This document shows, one piece after another, positions 22,608 to 33,647 of a stretch of 64,000 bases of DNA (its first letter is position 1; each line of letters begins with the position of its first letter). The stretch covers positions 62,001 to 126,000 of the forward strand of contig JAMKCH010036036.1 of assembly GCA_023653785.1 (NCBI GenBank). The letters are read 5' to 3'. This DNA comes from Ophioderma brevispina. Lineage: Eukaryota > Echinodermata > Ophiuroidea > Amphilepidida > Ophiodermatidae. The translations under genes and the position numbers were made by a program. Below the pieces are notes generated by a model. That model made no database searches, had not been told where the DNA came from, and saw nothing but the letters and a program-made list of their open reading frames with translations.

Positions 22608-25600
22608 AAACATTTTTGTGAACTCTGCTACGTCCGCTCGTCTTACATATTTCTCTCATTTTTATAATTTATTTACGGCATGACGAACTCCATATGGAGT
22701 AATTATTTTTTACAGTGTAATCTGTCTCAACTCGTTGTGTGACTGATTTTATGCAATGCCATCATAAAACGTATTCGCCATAGAATATTCGACTCCAAAT
22801 ATGGAATATTAATCAGCTCTCAAAACTGGGTGACCCAATCAGCAACCTCGTCCTCGCACTTTACTCCGTCAAAATTCAGATTGTGGTATCAGAAGAAAAG
22901 TTCCAGTGAAAATTTAGGCCAGAAAATGTTTCCTTTCGAGGTTATAAACAAACACGTCTCCAATGTGGTATACCACATTTATTAACACACATTGTTCTAA
23001 TGGTCAATTTTGTGCACATATTTCCTTCTACTATCGGCTGGACCAACTTAACTAAAAATTTGTAATCGTAAGTTTTTGGTAATATGTTTCCATATGAGAG
23101 AGAAATCATCATATGAAAATCGGACCTTGATCGGGTCACCCACCTTTAATATGAAATTGAAACAACATAACACAGTCATAGTGCTGCATATGTAGAAAAT
23201 GACCTCATCTATGATGTATATTCCACTTAGCAATCTCTGATGGTATTTGGAACAGCCAGTTGAATAGGGCCAATCTTCGTACAGAATTCCTGTCTTCAAA
23301 GCATGCCAGACTTGAATTCTGCTCGGATACCAGTAGAGATCTTTCCCTTTGACCCTATTGAAGGAAGTCTATGTAATGTTCGAAAGAGAATTTCGTCAAA
23401 GCCCGTCTATTACGACAACAACATTTCGCGTAGCTGTGTAAGTTGGTCTTCCTCTTGCGGACCTTGTATTTGGCTAGAGAAAAACCTTGAAATTTCAAAC
23501 AAAAGGCGGTTTTCATTTGCTTAATTTCAATATAAAACATAGGCTGAAATTTGTATTTTCCCCTATAGTCAATTTTACAATTTTGGTACCAAAGAAATAA
23601 TTCTCAGCTTAAAGAGCGGTCTCGCAAGAATTGAGGCCATATACATGCACATACTTAATGCAATCAATCCATATCTAAAAAATCATGAGAAGTTTGAAAA
23701 TGCTGTAATTTGCACTAAAAATTAAAAAAAATCTAGCTTCTGTATTTTTGTTGCAATTAATTTTACTTGCAATTTCACAAAGGAATAGGATGTCACTTCT
23801 ACCATTCACTAGGGCAATGACATCACATATCATTATTGATTTGAGCAGATTGGGACTAGAGGATGAATGGAAATCACCGAACCAATTAGATCAATTGCAC
23901 AAAGTTATATAATCCTGGCCAAGCTTTATTTGTTGGTGAAAATTTACTAAAATCAAAATATTTAGCCCAGGTTGGTTAAATTCTTGCTGATATTTCTGAT
24001 TTTTGGTTGGAAATTTAAACTTTAAGGGATGTTTAGGGATGTGGATATGATTGCATAAAGCATGTGCCTGATTCAATATACTTTCTTGTGAGACCCCCCA
24101 CTTTAATCATTTTACAAGGAGATATTTTTGATAGAAAGCTTTACATTAGTGTTAAAATCAGAATTTTCACATTTTTAAGGATACCTGTTATGGGAAAACA
24201 CTCGAGTACATTAGCTTGGGAACCGAGCATAAATCGAAATTTATTTCTGGTAATTGTGCGTTAAGCTTATCGAACTCGCAATTGCGCGAACCAAAAACGA
24301 TTTAACCTCGTAACTTCCAAAGATATCTCATATTAATCATTATTTGTGTAACCATTACTCTGATACATTATATTTAGTACCGCGCACGAAATTGGATAAT
24401 AATACAGTCCATTAACTATTCCTCTACAAAGTGCACCGCGTTTATAATCACTTGTCACCACTATTCTAGCTATGAACCTCTAATTTTCCTATACAATTCA
24501 ACAGATCGCGTTCGCGTATGGTACGACCAATTCGGGTCTCGAATATTCCGAAATGTGGTCGTTTGATAACTGATTGCGGTGTGTTTATAACCAGCAAACA
24601 ACAGCTGGCAAATGTAATGTCTTCTACAAAACATTTCAATCTGGTATAGATTTTCACTTCCCTAAGAAGACAGTCAGAGTCCATTCATCTGACAAACCCT
24701 GGATGACTATGTTAAGAGCTTAATCATTGAGAGACAACAAGTTTTCCACCGTGAAGGGCAATCCCGCAGATAGAAAAGCTTGCGTAACAGTTTTCGTCGC
24801 CAGATCTCTTAGAGCCAAGAAAACATTATAAATTCATTTGTCAAACGTACAAAGGACAAAGTCCGTGTGAATGGTGTAACATATTAAACTCATGACAAAC
24901 TTAGGTAACACTGAAACATTATTCAACCTCCACCGGGTATTGATGTAAATACTGTGTACCGGTGTTGCTTCAGTATCCAAGATCTCGAACACACTTGATG
25001 CTGTTAAAGGTGCTTCAGATTCCAGCAGACCTTCTGTTTTTTCATGGTTCACTAGAATCCTTGAGAAACATCTTATTCCAAAATATGATGTTGCTCACTA
25101 TCTTGCTGTTTGTGTTATGAGCAAATGATCGTTTCCCACGGCCCAATAGCCACCGTGCTGTAATTTTTGTCCTTTTAGCGGACAGAAAATACAAATTGGC
25201 GAATTTCTTTCAGATACAACCCATTTGCACGTAAGATTTGGGTACACCTGGATTACTAAGCCTACCGTCAGATATAAAAATCTTATCTTTTTTGAGGTAA
25301 GTCGTGTGGGACGAGGCTGTGGATCACGAAATGCCCTTTAAGCGTCCGCATATCTGTCTGATTTAACCCATGCCCACACTGTAAAAGAATTTGACTGAAT
25401 TGAATGATTTTGTATTACTTCTTGATAATACTGAGCAGCTTGGTCTGAGTTTCTTCAACTCTCTTATATATATTAAATTATTGAGACAAAAAAACTTTCA
25501 AGACTATTAGCAAGTTATTTTGGTCGACTTTATTCTTATCATTATACTTGAACCTCGGGATTAAGTTCTTCAGTCCCGCAAGAAAACAGAAGATGTTCCG

Positions 25601-28147
25601 AATCACCTTACATGTCCGCCATCTTGTCACTCGGCGTGTTTTGGTTTATCCCTTCAATGTGTGATTTAATCATTAATGTGATAATGTTAAATCGCTAATC
25701 GTGAATGATTTTACTTTTCCGATGAGTAACATCAAAACCCAATTTTTACTGTACACGGAGTGGATGTTACTCTTCAAAATGTGCTATGTCCCTTTTAAAC
25801 GGGACTTTTCAATGTCCTTGACGTTACAATGGTTACTGTCAAGCAAACATAATTTATCGTAATTTAATTGAAGTGATGTCCTGTTAAAGCTACTGTTCAG
25901 GGAAAATACCATCGATACAATGATTTTTCCAATGCTGATTATATCGCGCATGGTCTGGGAGTAAGCCACAGATGAAACACTTTTAACTCTAAAAAATCGA
26001 ATTTAATATTGGAAAAAGTTATATTCTTGATTCAACATCTGGAAAGACAAATAATTTGTTTCTTAGAAGGTTGAATTCCGGTGACGCGCTGTTATGATGT
26101 TTGTTTTACAACGGTGATAAGACTGACTACATCCCTTTTAGAATATGAGGTAGTAAATTACACAAAATCGGTTCTGTTTCCAGCTTTGATTTGCGGTTAT
26201 AATTAAATATAGTCAGTGTTTACATCTATGTTAGAAGACCAACGTCGCGTGGACCTTCTTTTAAATAATATAGGCGTTAATATGAAATTATAAGAGGTTC
26301 AGAAATTACGAAAGGGCAGACCAAAATAAAAACTATGCATATGGAAAGTTAAGGTTATCGGTTGACACTGTATTTTTCTATTCATATGAATCCACACAGG
26401 AGGTGTTGGCAGATTAAGTTTAAGAAATGCTAGTTAATAATAAAATAGTTGATAGCATTTCAGCACTAAGGCTTTTCAACTGTTTTACCCATACTTTTAC
26501 CAGAAAGATCCTGTGCGATGTCGTCTTTTCTTATGCTTATCGGTTGACTTTAAGTCATTTTTAAACTCAGTGCATGTTACTTTCCTTTTTAACCTTTCCA
26601 CGCCCTCTGCTTGTTCTTATCCGCCAGCATCGTGTTTTGTTTTGCTGTTTGGTTGTTGCCTGTTATTCTTTTGTTATCTTTTTTCATGTTATCCTTTTAG
26701 ACAAATACTCATTTCTAATGTCAGCCAAAGGTTATTTCTTAAAAAAGAATTTTAGATTTAAATAATCTCAAAATATCTCCTCCTGTCAATTAACTGATTT
26801 GATCTTGTGAGTTCTGGTTTCACTAACCAAAACAGGGACCTAGTTTTATAATACTTCAGGTCTTCTTCGAAAAGTTGAAGTTCAAAACAGACTTGGAGTT
26901 ATGGTGAAATAGGGGTTCCCTCATATGCGGATGATGTCACGGGTCATGGACCAAGTTCCAAGGTTATCTGAGGTCATATTCTAGAATGCCCTCAAAGTTT
27001 GAACAGAATGTATTCTTAGCTAAAAATATAAACAAAATGAAAGATTTTGGGCACCTGTATGTTTGCTTATTCACTAGACTGAGATACCTTCTTTCAGCAA
27101 TACCAACAATGAAAGATTTCGTTATGGTGCATATTATTTGGTATAGGTACAATGGGTAGGCCAATGAAAATGCAATATCATTACAATCTCCTGAATAACA
27201 CTGTTTCTTGGGCTACATGTCAGGGAGGGGCAAACGTTTCGCAAGCAAAGCCGGAGGAAACTATTGTGTTTTTATGCGATACTGAGGTTAGCTGCCGATT
27301 TGCAAGGAAGAGACACTGCATGAAAGTAACTTTAATCCATATCTGTCGGCCACGTCACGGTGATGTAACGAGCTGTTTTGCATCCGTTACCCTCTGGTTA
27401 GAAGGACTGCAAATTTGTACAAATTCTTCTGCTCCAGGTAGGCTTATTTCGACAAAATGAAAGGCAGACATTAATAATACTGGGGGTCGCTAACCTTATA
27501 TTGGTCCAAGCACGGCTATTAACAAAACGGGTTTGGACAGCCGAGACCGATTTCATCAAGGGTTGAAAATCAACACACATTACTGTCGTAGTATTGATGC
27601 CTTGGTTATCTCTATATATGAAGATGTCTATCAAAATGGAACTACAGCATTCACATTGTTGCTCCTAAGTGAGTCTGTGTTTTGGCTCCAGCAGGCTGTG
27701 GATATAAAAACACTTGGGTCATGCTAGAAAGTAATGCACTTTGGCCATATAAGTCAATAAGCTATTTTGAAACTGACCGCTAACATTTCTGGGCATGGCT
27801 GATGGGAGCCAAGACTAGGCTTGTTCGTTTTGTTCATAATTCTATGAATCCCTCAGCTGATTATTAATCAAAATGCATTGTCTCGTTTCACTTTTAACAA
27901 AAGTACGGAGTTTGCTTCTCAAAGTACAATTCCCCATCGAAAGTGTTAAAACATACGGAAGTCATGGGTAGCACATCGCTTTTTTCACACATAGAGATCA
28001 GTAGGCCTATAATGTTCCACTTTATCGGACGGCAAATAAGCCAATTTACAAAAGCCCATTTGATAGAGCGCTAATAAGGACGGCGCCCTTGAATTCAGAG
28101 TCATTGAGCAGGATAACAACTCGCTCACGTCACATGAAAACACTGTT
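22608..28147. other. No supported gene; unique-looking AT-rich DNA
   Basis: Mostly featureless. Two perfect palindromes occur: ACTCCATATGGAGT near 22,687 and AATGTGGTATACCACATT near 22,962. A motif block GCTGTAATTTTTGTCC-TTTAGCGGACAGAAAATA near 25,160 resembles one near 28,480, suggesting a diverged repeat. Apart from one exon-like frame described separately, no coding signal is visible. Confidence 0.4.
27147..27437 (+). other. Weak candidate internal exon, unknown product
   Basis: An open frame runs from an AG-terminated acceptor-like site (TTTGGTATAG) to a donor-like site (CTCCAG followed by GTAGGC), and would end in phase 1. The conceptual peptide is about 95 residues with eight cysteines (C-x3-C near TVSWATCQ, then spaced Cys). 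It contains no repeat and reads more like protein than most frames here. I do not recognise the family. There is no upstream polypyrimidine tract of note, no neighbouring exon I can join with confidence, and frames of this length occur by chance in this window. Treat it as a low-confidence lead only. Confidence 0.15.
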
Positions 28148-28335
28148 TAAGATGAAATAGTTTAATATAGGTATGGCTTATGACAGCCTTAACGGCTCAG
28201 GCGGCCTGCCGAGATGAGAGATTTTACTAACAACGTGCTTATTTCACCAAAAGAGTAATTGTTTAAGACGAAAATTTAAATACAGCTTACGGCAGCCTTG
28301 GCGGTTCAAGCGTCAGCCAGACATCTCAATGAAAA
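28148..28335 (+). repeat. Diverged tandem duplication, ~115-bp period
   Basis: Two segments, starting near 28,148 and 28,263, share TTTAAGAYGAAA, TTAATA / TTAAATA, GGCTTA / AGCTTA, GCAGCCTT or ACAGCCTT, GCGGTTCAAG / CGGCTCAGG and a final GAGAT / ATCTC stretch. The order is preserved with many substitutions. Confidence 0.5.
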
Positions 28336-28393
28336 TTATGGCTGGGGAGGAGTATGTAAAAGCTCACCTCGCACGTTTTAAATTGTCTACCCT

Positions 28394-28476
28394 CACTTAC
28401 TATCATTGGTTATCTGATCTTCAGACGATCACTGGGTATCCGTCTAAAGATCGAATACACAGTGATCGTAAGTAAG
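28394..28476. repeat. Imperfect hairpin, ~32-bp stem
   Basis: The left arm CTTACT...ATCTGATCTTCAGACG is complementary to the right arm CGTCTAAAGATCGAATACACAGTGATCGTAAG, with a short loop around ATCACTGGGTATC. Pairing holds in blocks (CTTAC, ATCA, TG, TAT, GATCTT, AGACG) broken by mismatches. The size resembles a precursor-microRNA hairpin or a remnant of a small foldback element. No expression evidence is available. Confidence 0.5.
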
Positions 28477-29690
28477 GGTATGCCGTAATTTCTCTTTTTA
28501 CGGACAGAAAATATACAATTTCTAGTGTGTTCACCTCTCACTGTGTTGTTTGCGCAAATTCTGGTCAATCTGAAATCCCTCAATGTCGTGATAAAACATA
28601 GTAAAACTATTAAGTGTAACACAACCGTCTTCAAAGTTGGATTTTTGTTGTAATTTGATATACACTTCAATTACCTCAATGGTGAACTTGGTGTTCTTGG
28701 TGATGTTTGGAAATTAACAGCAGGATTTGATCAAAGTTTGAAGAGATATGAGCTAAGCTGTAATACTCATCGATGAAGTTTAAATTCACACCACCTCAGT
28801 AATATCTAATCAGTTAAAATGTTTTAAATTTTACTCTTTTGGTTTTCTGTTTTAAAAAACATGAGCTTTTTCTGGCCTAATAGAAGCTGTGGCTCACTCT
28901 GTCGCCCAGTTACGTAACGGGAGTAAAGTTGCTTAATTACGGCCATTAAACATCTTAAAGACTGCATTGGCTTGTTTTCTTAGCAATATTGAATTAACCA
29001 GCTGTTTCAACTCATTTTCCCAACCTGTGCAATTATGTTTAATTTTCCCAGAGTGACAAGAGCACATGGGAAAAAATGTACAAAACAATTATTAGGATAT
29101 TTTAAATTTCGAAATTTATTTCCCACAACATGGGACGATTGAGATTGGGAATAGATTTTTTAGGCCTGAACTCTCGTTTGCTTGTTTGTTCCTTTGTTTT
29201 GTTTGTTTTCAGCGCAACAAGCAATTGGTGTACATTTAAACACAATTTGACCTGATTTCAAATTTACCCCTGTACTCATTTACCCCCCTTATTTTACAAA
29301 GTTCCCCACATTCCCAGAGGTTGGACCCAAAAATTTTGATTCAACACCAATCAAACTAAAGAAAAACATCTTCAAACCTTCTTCCCAAGAATAGGATTCT
29401 CATTTATAACTCTACTTATGTAGAAAACCAGTTCGGTTCTCGACACGTCTCATTTATACCCAGCCCGGTGATTCACTCGTTATTTTATTTATTTATTTTT
29501 TTTTGACCGCACTCTTTCAATATTACTAGGTTAATTAAAGAGACACTGGCACATTTGAAAAATAGTGAGCCCTCAAGATTTTTCAACTTGATATTTTTTT
29601 TGCGTGGTTGTAAAAGCTTTTATATACATTAGTCCTCACCTGATATGATAAAGACCAAATCAGTGTCCTTATTAGACCCTCTCAGGGTCT
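28477..29690. other. No gene seen
   Basis: AT-rich, with (TTTA)n-like and T-run stretches near 29,480-29,500 that could be the reverse-complement tail of a retroposon. Nothing else is recognisable. Confidence 0.4.
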
Positions 29691-29849
29691 GTGGTATAAA
29701 CGACTGGTAATGAAGACTGCAATCTCTCTGAGTCACCGGGCGAGTGGTATTTTGAATTTTGTTAAATCAGTGGACAAGCTGGTTCGTATGAGGGCGTATG
29801 GGCGGCCATTGGGGTCAAAAAGGTGGCAGCGCAGTATTAAAAGTACCGA

Positions 29850-29973
29850 TGCCCAAGGTTGCAGGGAGGGCCCAGCCTGATTTGTTTTAGGATTTTATTT
29901 TTTTTTATTTGTTTTGTATATACATTGGATGCATCGTGTTGGTGAGTGCAATTCCAAATAAATAAATAAATAA
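29850..29973 (+). mobile_element. Possible retroposon 3' end with (AAAT)n tail
   Basis: The sequence ends GCAATTCCAAATAAATAAATAAATAAG, preceded by a T-rich stretch and TGTATATACATTGGATGC. A short AAATAAAT tail directly after a transcript-like 3' end is typical of non-LTR retrotransposons and SINEs. Upstream sequence is too decayed to assign an ORF. Confidence 0.4.
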
Positions 29974-30552
29974 GTTTGATTTTATGTTAAATGAACCTAC
30001 TGTGCCCTGAATCCGAGGACAGAGCCGAGACTGTGGGACAGTCTATGTCCTTATAGGTAAACAGAACGACAGAAATGGCGTTTAACACAAGAAAACGCAC
30101 GCCGTATGCATATTTCCCACGGCATGCACCTTGTTTGACCGATCTGTGACCTTTGTGGTTTTAATATCAATGAGTACGAGTAGAGTATATGATATTCATG
30201 TAGTAGACACATTTGTTGATTAAAGTTATGGAAAACTTAAAAAGCCTAAAAATTACCTGGCTGTCTTTAACCTCTTTTATCGTCCCTATCTGTTTTGAGT
30301 ATGCTATTTTTATGTGTAAAATGTATCTCTATTCTTCCAATATCTAGACTATCAGTGAGAGGAAAAATTGAGGAAATTTCATAATTTGTGAAAATGTCCC
30401 AGTGCCGCTTAAATTTAAAATAAAAATGACAACAACTTGTTGAAATAGATGAAAGCTGGTTTGTATATTAAAAAAAGTAATTGTCGTGCCGAGCAGCCGT
30501 GGATATCTCTTTCCTTAGTGTTTGCGCCAGACTCCTCCGAATTATTTGTGCT

Positions 30553-30566
30553 GGGGGGGGGGGGGG
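30553..30566 (+). repeat. Poly-G run
   Basis: An uninterrupted run of about 13 G within otherwise mixed sequence; its length in the assembly is likely unreliable. Confidence 0.9.
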
Positions 30567-30584
30567 TCGCCATCCTCCCGACCA

Positions 30585-30755
30585 CAGCGAGTCTGTTAAT
30601 GGTACCCATTTATACAACCTGGGCGGAGCGGAGTAATTGAGGTAAAAGCGTATGTCTTACTCAAGGGCGCAAACGTTGGCCGCAGTGGGAATCGAACCCA
30701 CCAATCTTTGGAGTGCGGGGCGAATGATCAATCATGGACCAAAAGTGCCTTCGTT
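30585..30755 (-). mobile_element. tRNA-derived SINE-like remnant
   Basis: On the minus strand it contains GGTGGGTTCGATTCCCACTG, which includes a strong pol III B-box / T-arm (GGTTCGATTCC) flanked by complementary TGGG and CCCA stem halves. The plus-strand wording around it (GGTACCCATTTATACA-CCTGG, then CTTACTCAAGGGCGCAA, then GTGGGAATCGAACCCACC) matches the layout of a SINE family that I remember as widespread in aquatic animals. A full tRNA cloverleaf cannot be drawn, so this is a SINE remnant and not a tRNA gene. Boundaries are approximate and the family name is unknown. Confidence 0.6.
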
Positions 30756-31077
30756 TGTATATAGAAGTTAGAAAAAACATTCTTTGTTTGCATTATAAGT
30801 AACAGTAATATGTTCCTTCTTACAATAAATGAATGGAAGTTTTGTGCTTTGTAAATAAACATGGATTGGTGATTTTCCTGTTAGAGAAAAATGCCCAAAA
30901 TAAATTTGAAATTGCTTTATTCATATTACATATAAAATAAATTTTAAATAAAGTTTAACCCGTTGTATATTTGTTTATTTTCCGTTAAAAAAATAAAATA
31001 ATTATAGGACTTCTTAAATTTCATTTCAGAGTATTGTCGTTTTCGGCCAGCTATTCTCCGTGCTAAGTAAGACATTT

Positions 31078-31160
31078 GGTTCAGTTCTCAGAGCCTGGCG
31101 ATCCTGAGCTATTGTTCGCAATGGCTCATTACGTCCTGACGGGCGAACCGAAACTGAACC
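31078..31160. repeat. Nested inverted repeats with TTCG-loop hairpin
   Basis: The outer pair GGTTCAGTT (31,078-31,086) and AACTGAACC (31,152-31,160) encloses GAGCTATTG-TTCG-CAATGGCTC (31,106-31,127), a nine-pair stem with one wobble and a TTCG tetraloop. Alternative small stems CTCAG/CTGAG and CGT/ACG lie on either side. It directly abuts an (AT)n tract. Confidence 0.6.
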
Positions 31161-31169
31161 ATTCTAGAA

Positions 31170-31183
31170 TCTATATATATATA

Positions 31184-31223
<40 letters not shown>

Positions 31224-31330
31224 ATATATAGATAGAGATATATATATATTATATATAGTTTAATTTTTTTAATTTTTTTAATTTTTTTAATTTTTTTAAT
31301 TTTTTTATGTATATATCTATATATATAGAT
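31170..31330. repeat. (AT)n microsatellite with 9-bp (AATTTTTTT)5 core
   Basis: Alternating AT runs fill about 31,171-31,258 and again about 31,310-31,330. Between them are five exact copies of the nine-base unit AATTTTTTT (31,262-31,306). Flanking TATATAGAT-like words suggest the 9-mer array expanded inside the AT tract. Confidence 0.9.
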
Positions 31331-31339
31331 CCCATCTAC

Positions 31340-31498
31340 ACACGCGCGAATTTCAAATAGCGCATGGTCAGACAGAATGTTTTAATTAATTTTTATGGTT
31401 AGTATAATTCCGTTTATCCTTGAAACCACTCGATAGGTGTTCAATAATTATTTTATAGCGTATATTGTATAAGTTATTCTTAGACGGTTCTCCTTTAA
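31340..31498 (+). mobile_element. Right-half fragment of TIR family T3
   Basis: This aligns to the right part of the element at 52,330-52,798. Shared blocks are CGCGAATTTCAAA, AGCGC-TGGTCAGACA, TTTTAATT, ATTCCGTTT and the terminal GGTTCTCCTTTA. The left half is missing, replaced by the AT microsatellite. It ends about 100 bp before the first recognisable LINE coding sequence. Confidence 0.72.
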
Positions 31499-31599
31499 GA
31501 ACTAAAGAGCCTACAACACTTTTGAAAGCTGTTAAGGTGTCATAGGAATGTCTCTTGCAGGAGCAGGATAAGTTATCGTCAGAGTAAAACCCCCTCCCA

Positions 31600-33510
31600 G
31601 AGATCCATGAAAACAACAATGACTGGAGAAAAGTGTGGGAGATACACAGCTTGCGAGCAGTATACTGAAGCAGTACATAACAGGGTCAACACTCTTGTGA
31701 TGAGCTTGAACATTAGAACCCCAGTACAGTATATGAAGCCGTCACTTCAGGCTAACAAAAAATTGCTTACAGCCGTGGTGCTTGAGGAGCATGTTAAGTC
31801 CAAGGCTAAAGCACTTGACACCCTAGATCTCAAACACAAGCATGCTGCTGCCTGGGAGGCACTGAGGGAACTGACTGATAAGAAAGCACCCTACATGTTA
31901 AGAATCAAAGGTAGAACAACCGAAGAGCGCCTCGACACATGATTCCAGCACTTAGTTCTCTACTTGGGGCAAACCAGTTAGAATAACACTAACCTTGATG
32001 AACTTTCTTCAATCACAAGATAGCAAATGCCCTTCCTATCAAGACTGGACCTTTCACTATAAAATAGCTTCTGATCTTCCTGAAGAAACTGAAGAACACT
32101 AAGACGCCTGGTCCCGACAACATTCCTGCAGTAATCTGGAAGAATCCATTTTTTCATGATCAACTGTTGGAATTTTGAAACGACACCTACATGGGAAACA
32201 AACCAGCTGCCTTATTAATTAACATCGTTCATCACTCCTCTACCAAAGAAAGGTGAACTCCAACAACCCCAAAACTACAGAGGAATCACATTGTCACCAC
32301 TGGCCTCTAAGATCTACAACTCAATGCTGCCTCAACAGAATCGTTTCTACCTGAGATACATGCCCTCAGAAGCATCATAGAAGAGTTGAGAATTCCAAGC
32401 GAAAAGCTTCAATTGTGTTGTAGACTTTTCCAAGGCTTTTGACAGTGTCAACAGAGATGTAATGCTGTAGATTCTAACCACCTATGGTGTCCCAGGACAA
32501 AGACTTCAGAGCAATTGCCATCATGTATGATAACTCATCTAGATTTGTGCAGACCATGGATGGGCCCACAAAGGAGTTTACCAATTACTGGAATCCTCCA
32601 AGGATATACTCTTGCTCCCTATCTCATTGTAATCGTGGTTGATTACATCCTCATGCAGTCTTGACATCATGAACGACAAGGGACTTATCATTAAACCCAA
32701 GCGTTCTAGACGTCACCAAAGTCAGCATCTCACAATCATTGACTATGCAGATGATCTATAGAGCTCTAATAGCCGATCTGATATGTGGTGCACAAGATCT
32801 ACTAACATTACTTGAGAATGCTGCAGACAAAGTCGGCCTATATCTGCCAATAAGACGGAATATATGAACGTCAATGAGGAAGATAGTCATCAACCCTATC
32901 TGCACTTACAGACGGTACCCAACTCAAAGAGGTCAGGGACTTCAAATACCTGGTTGTCATATGTTGCTGACAGCAAGAAGGACTTACTGTCAGGCAAAGG
33001 ACAAAGATTTTGGAAGCCTGCAATAAACTACACCCCTATGGCAATCTGGTTATCCCCAATTCAACCAAGCTTTTTAGTTCACGTTTTTAGAGGCCCTGTG
33101 AAGAGAGTATTCCGTTATCATGTTAGCTGAGACCTGGACCATGAGGAAAGAGCTGCAGGATAAACTGGATGGCACCTACACCAGGCTTCTTATGCGAGTG
33201 CAAAACATATCCTGGCATGAGCAATGACCAAAGCACAGATATGTGGAGATACACCTCCAATCTCATCTTCTGATGTCCAAAGCCGAGCAGATTTGCCGGA
33301 TCACTGTTATCATGCGATGATCAAGTAGTCTCGGACATCACATGTTCGAGGTTACCATGCCAAAACAGGTGTTTTGTCGCCCCTGTTAACTACATTGATG
33401 TGATTACTCGAGACCTGTGTAGCACATACTCTGTACATCCCCAACTTAATGATGGGACAAGGGACATTTGGCCGAACATGGTGAACACATCTCGACTGCG
33501 GCCGCTAGAT
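31600..33510 (+). pseudogene. Decayed, 5'-truncated LINE ORF2 (reverse transcriptase)
   Basis: Relic of a non-LTR retrotransposon polyprotein, whose reverse transcriptase copies its own RNA at a nicked chromosomal target. Reading fragments in order gives a linker region (31,607-31,942, 111 codons, open), a KTPGPDNIPA block (32,101), LPKKGELQ and QNYRGITLSPL (from 32,240), FSKAFDSVNRD (32,426), the catalytic YADD (32,744-32,755) followed at once by a stop, a 88-codon piece (32,864-33,130), TWTMRKELQDKLDG (33,132) and the C-terminal TRDLCSTY region (33,406). These lie in all three forward frames with in-frame stops, so several frameshifts and nonsense changes separate them. The endonuclease domain expected upstream is absent, as is usual for 5'-truncated insertions. 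The clade was not determined. It cannot be functional as it stands. Confidence 0.9.
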
Positions 33511-33647
33511 AGTCTGTTGTGGATATCGGTTTCAATACTTGAAATTGCACTGGAACATATGGCCAGCACATAACTTTGAAACCTATATGCAAACTTATTA
33601 AAACACCCAGAACTGTGGTTCGCCCGGGATTCCATGATTTAAGTGGT

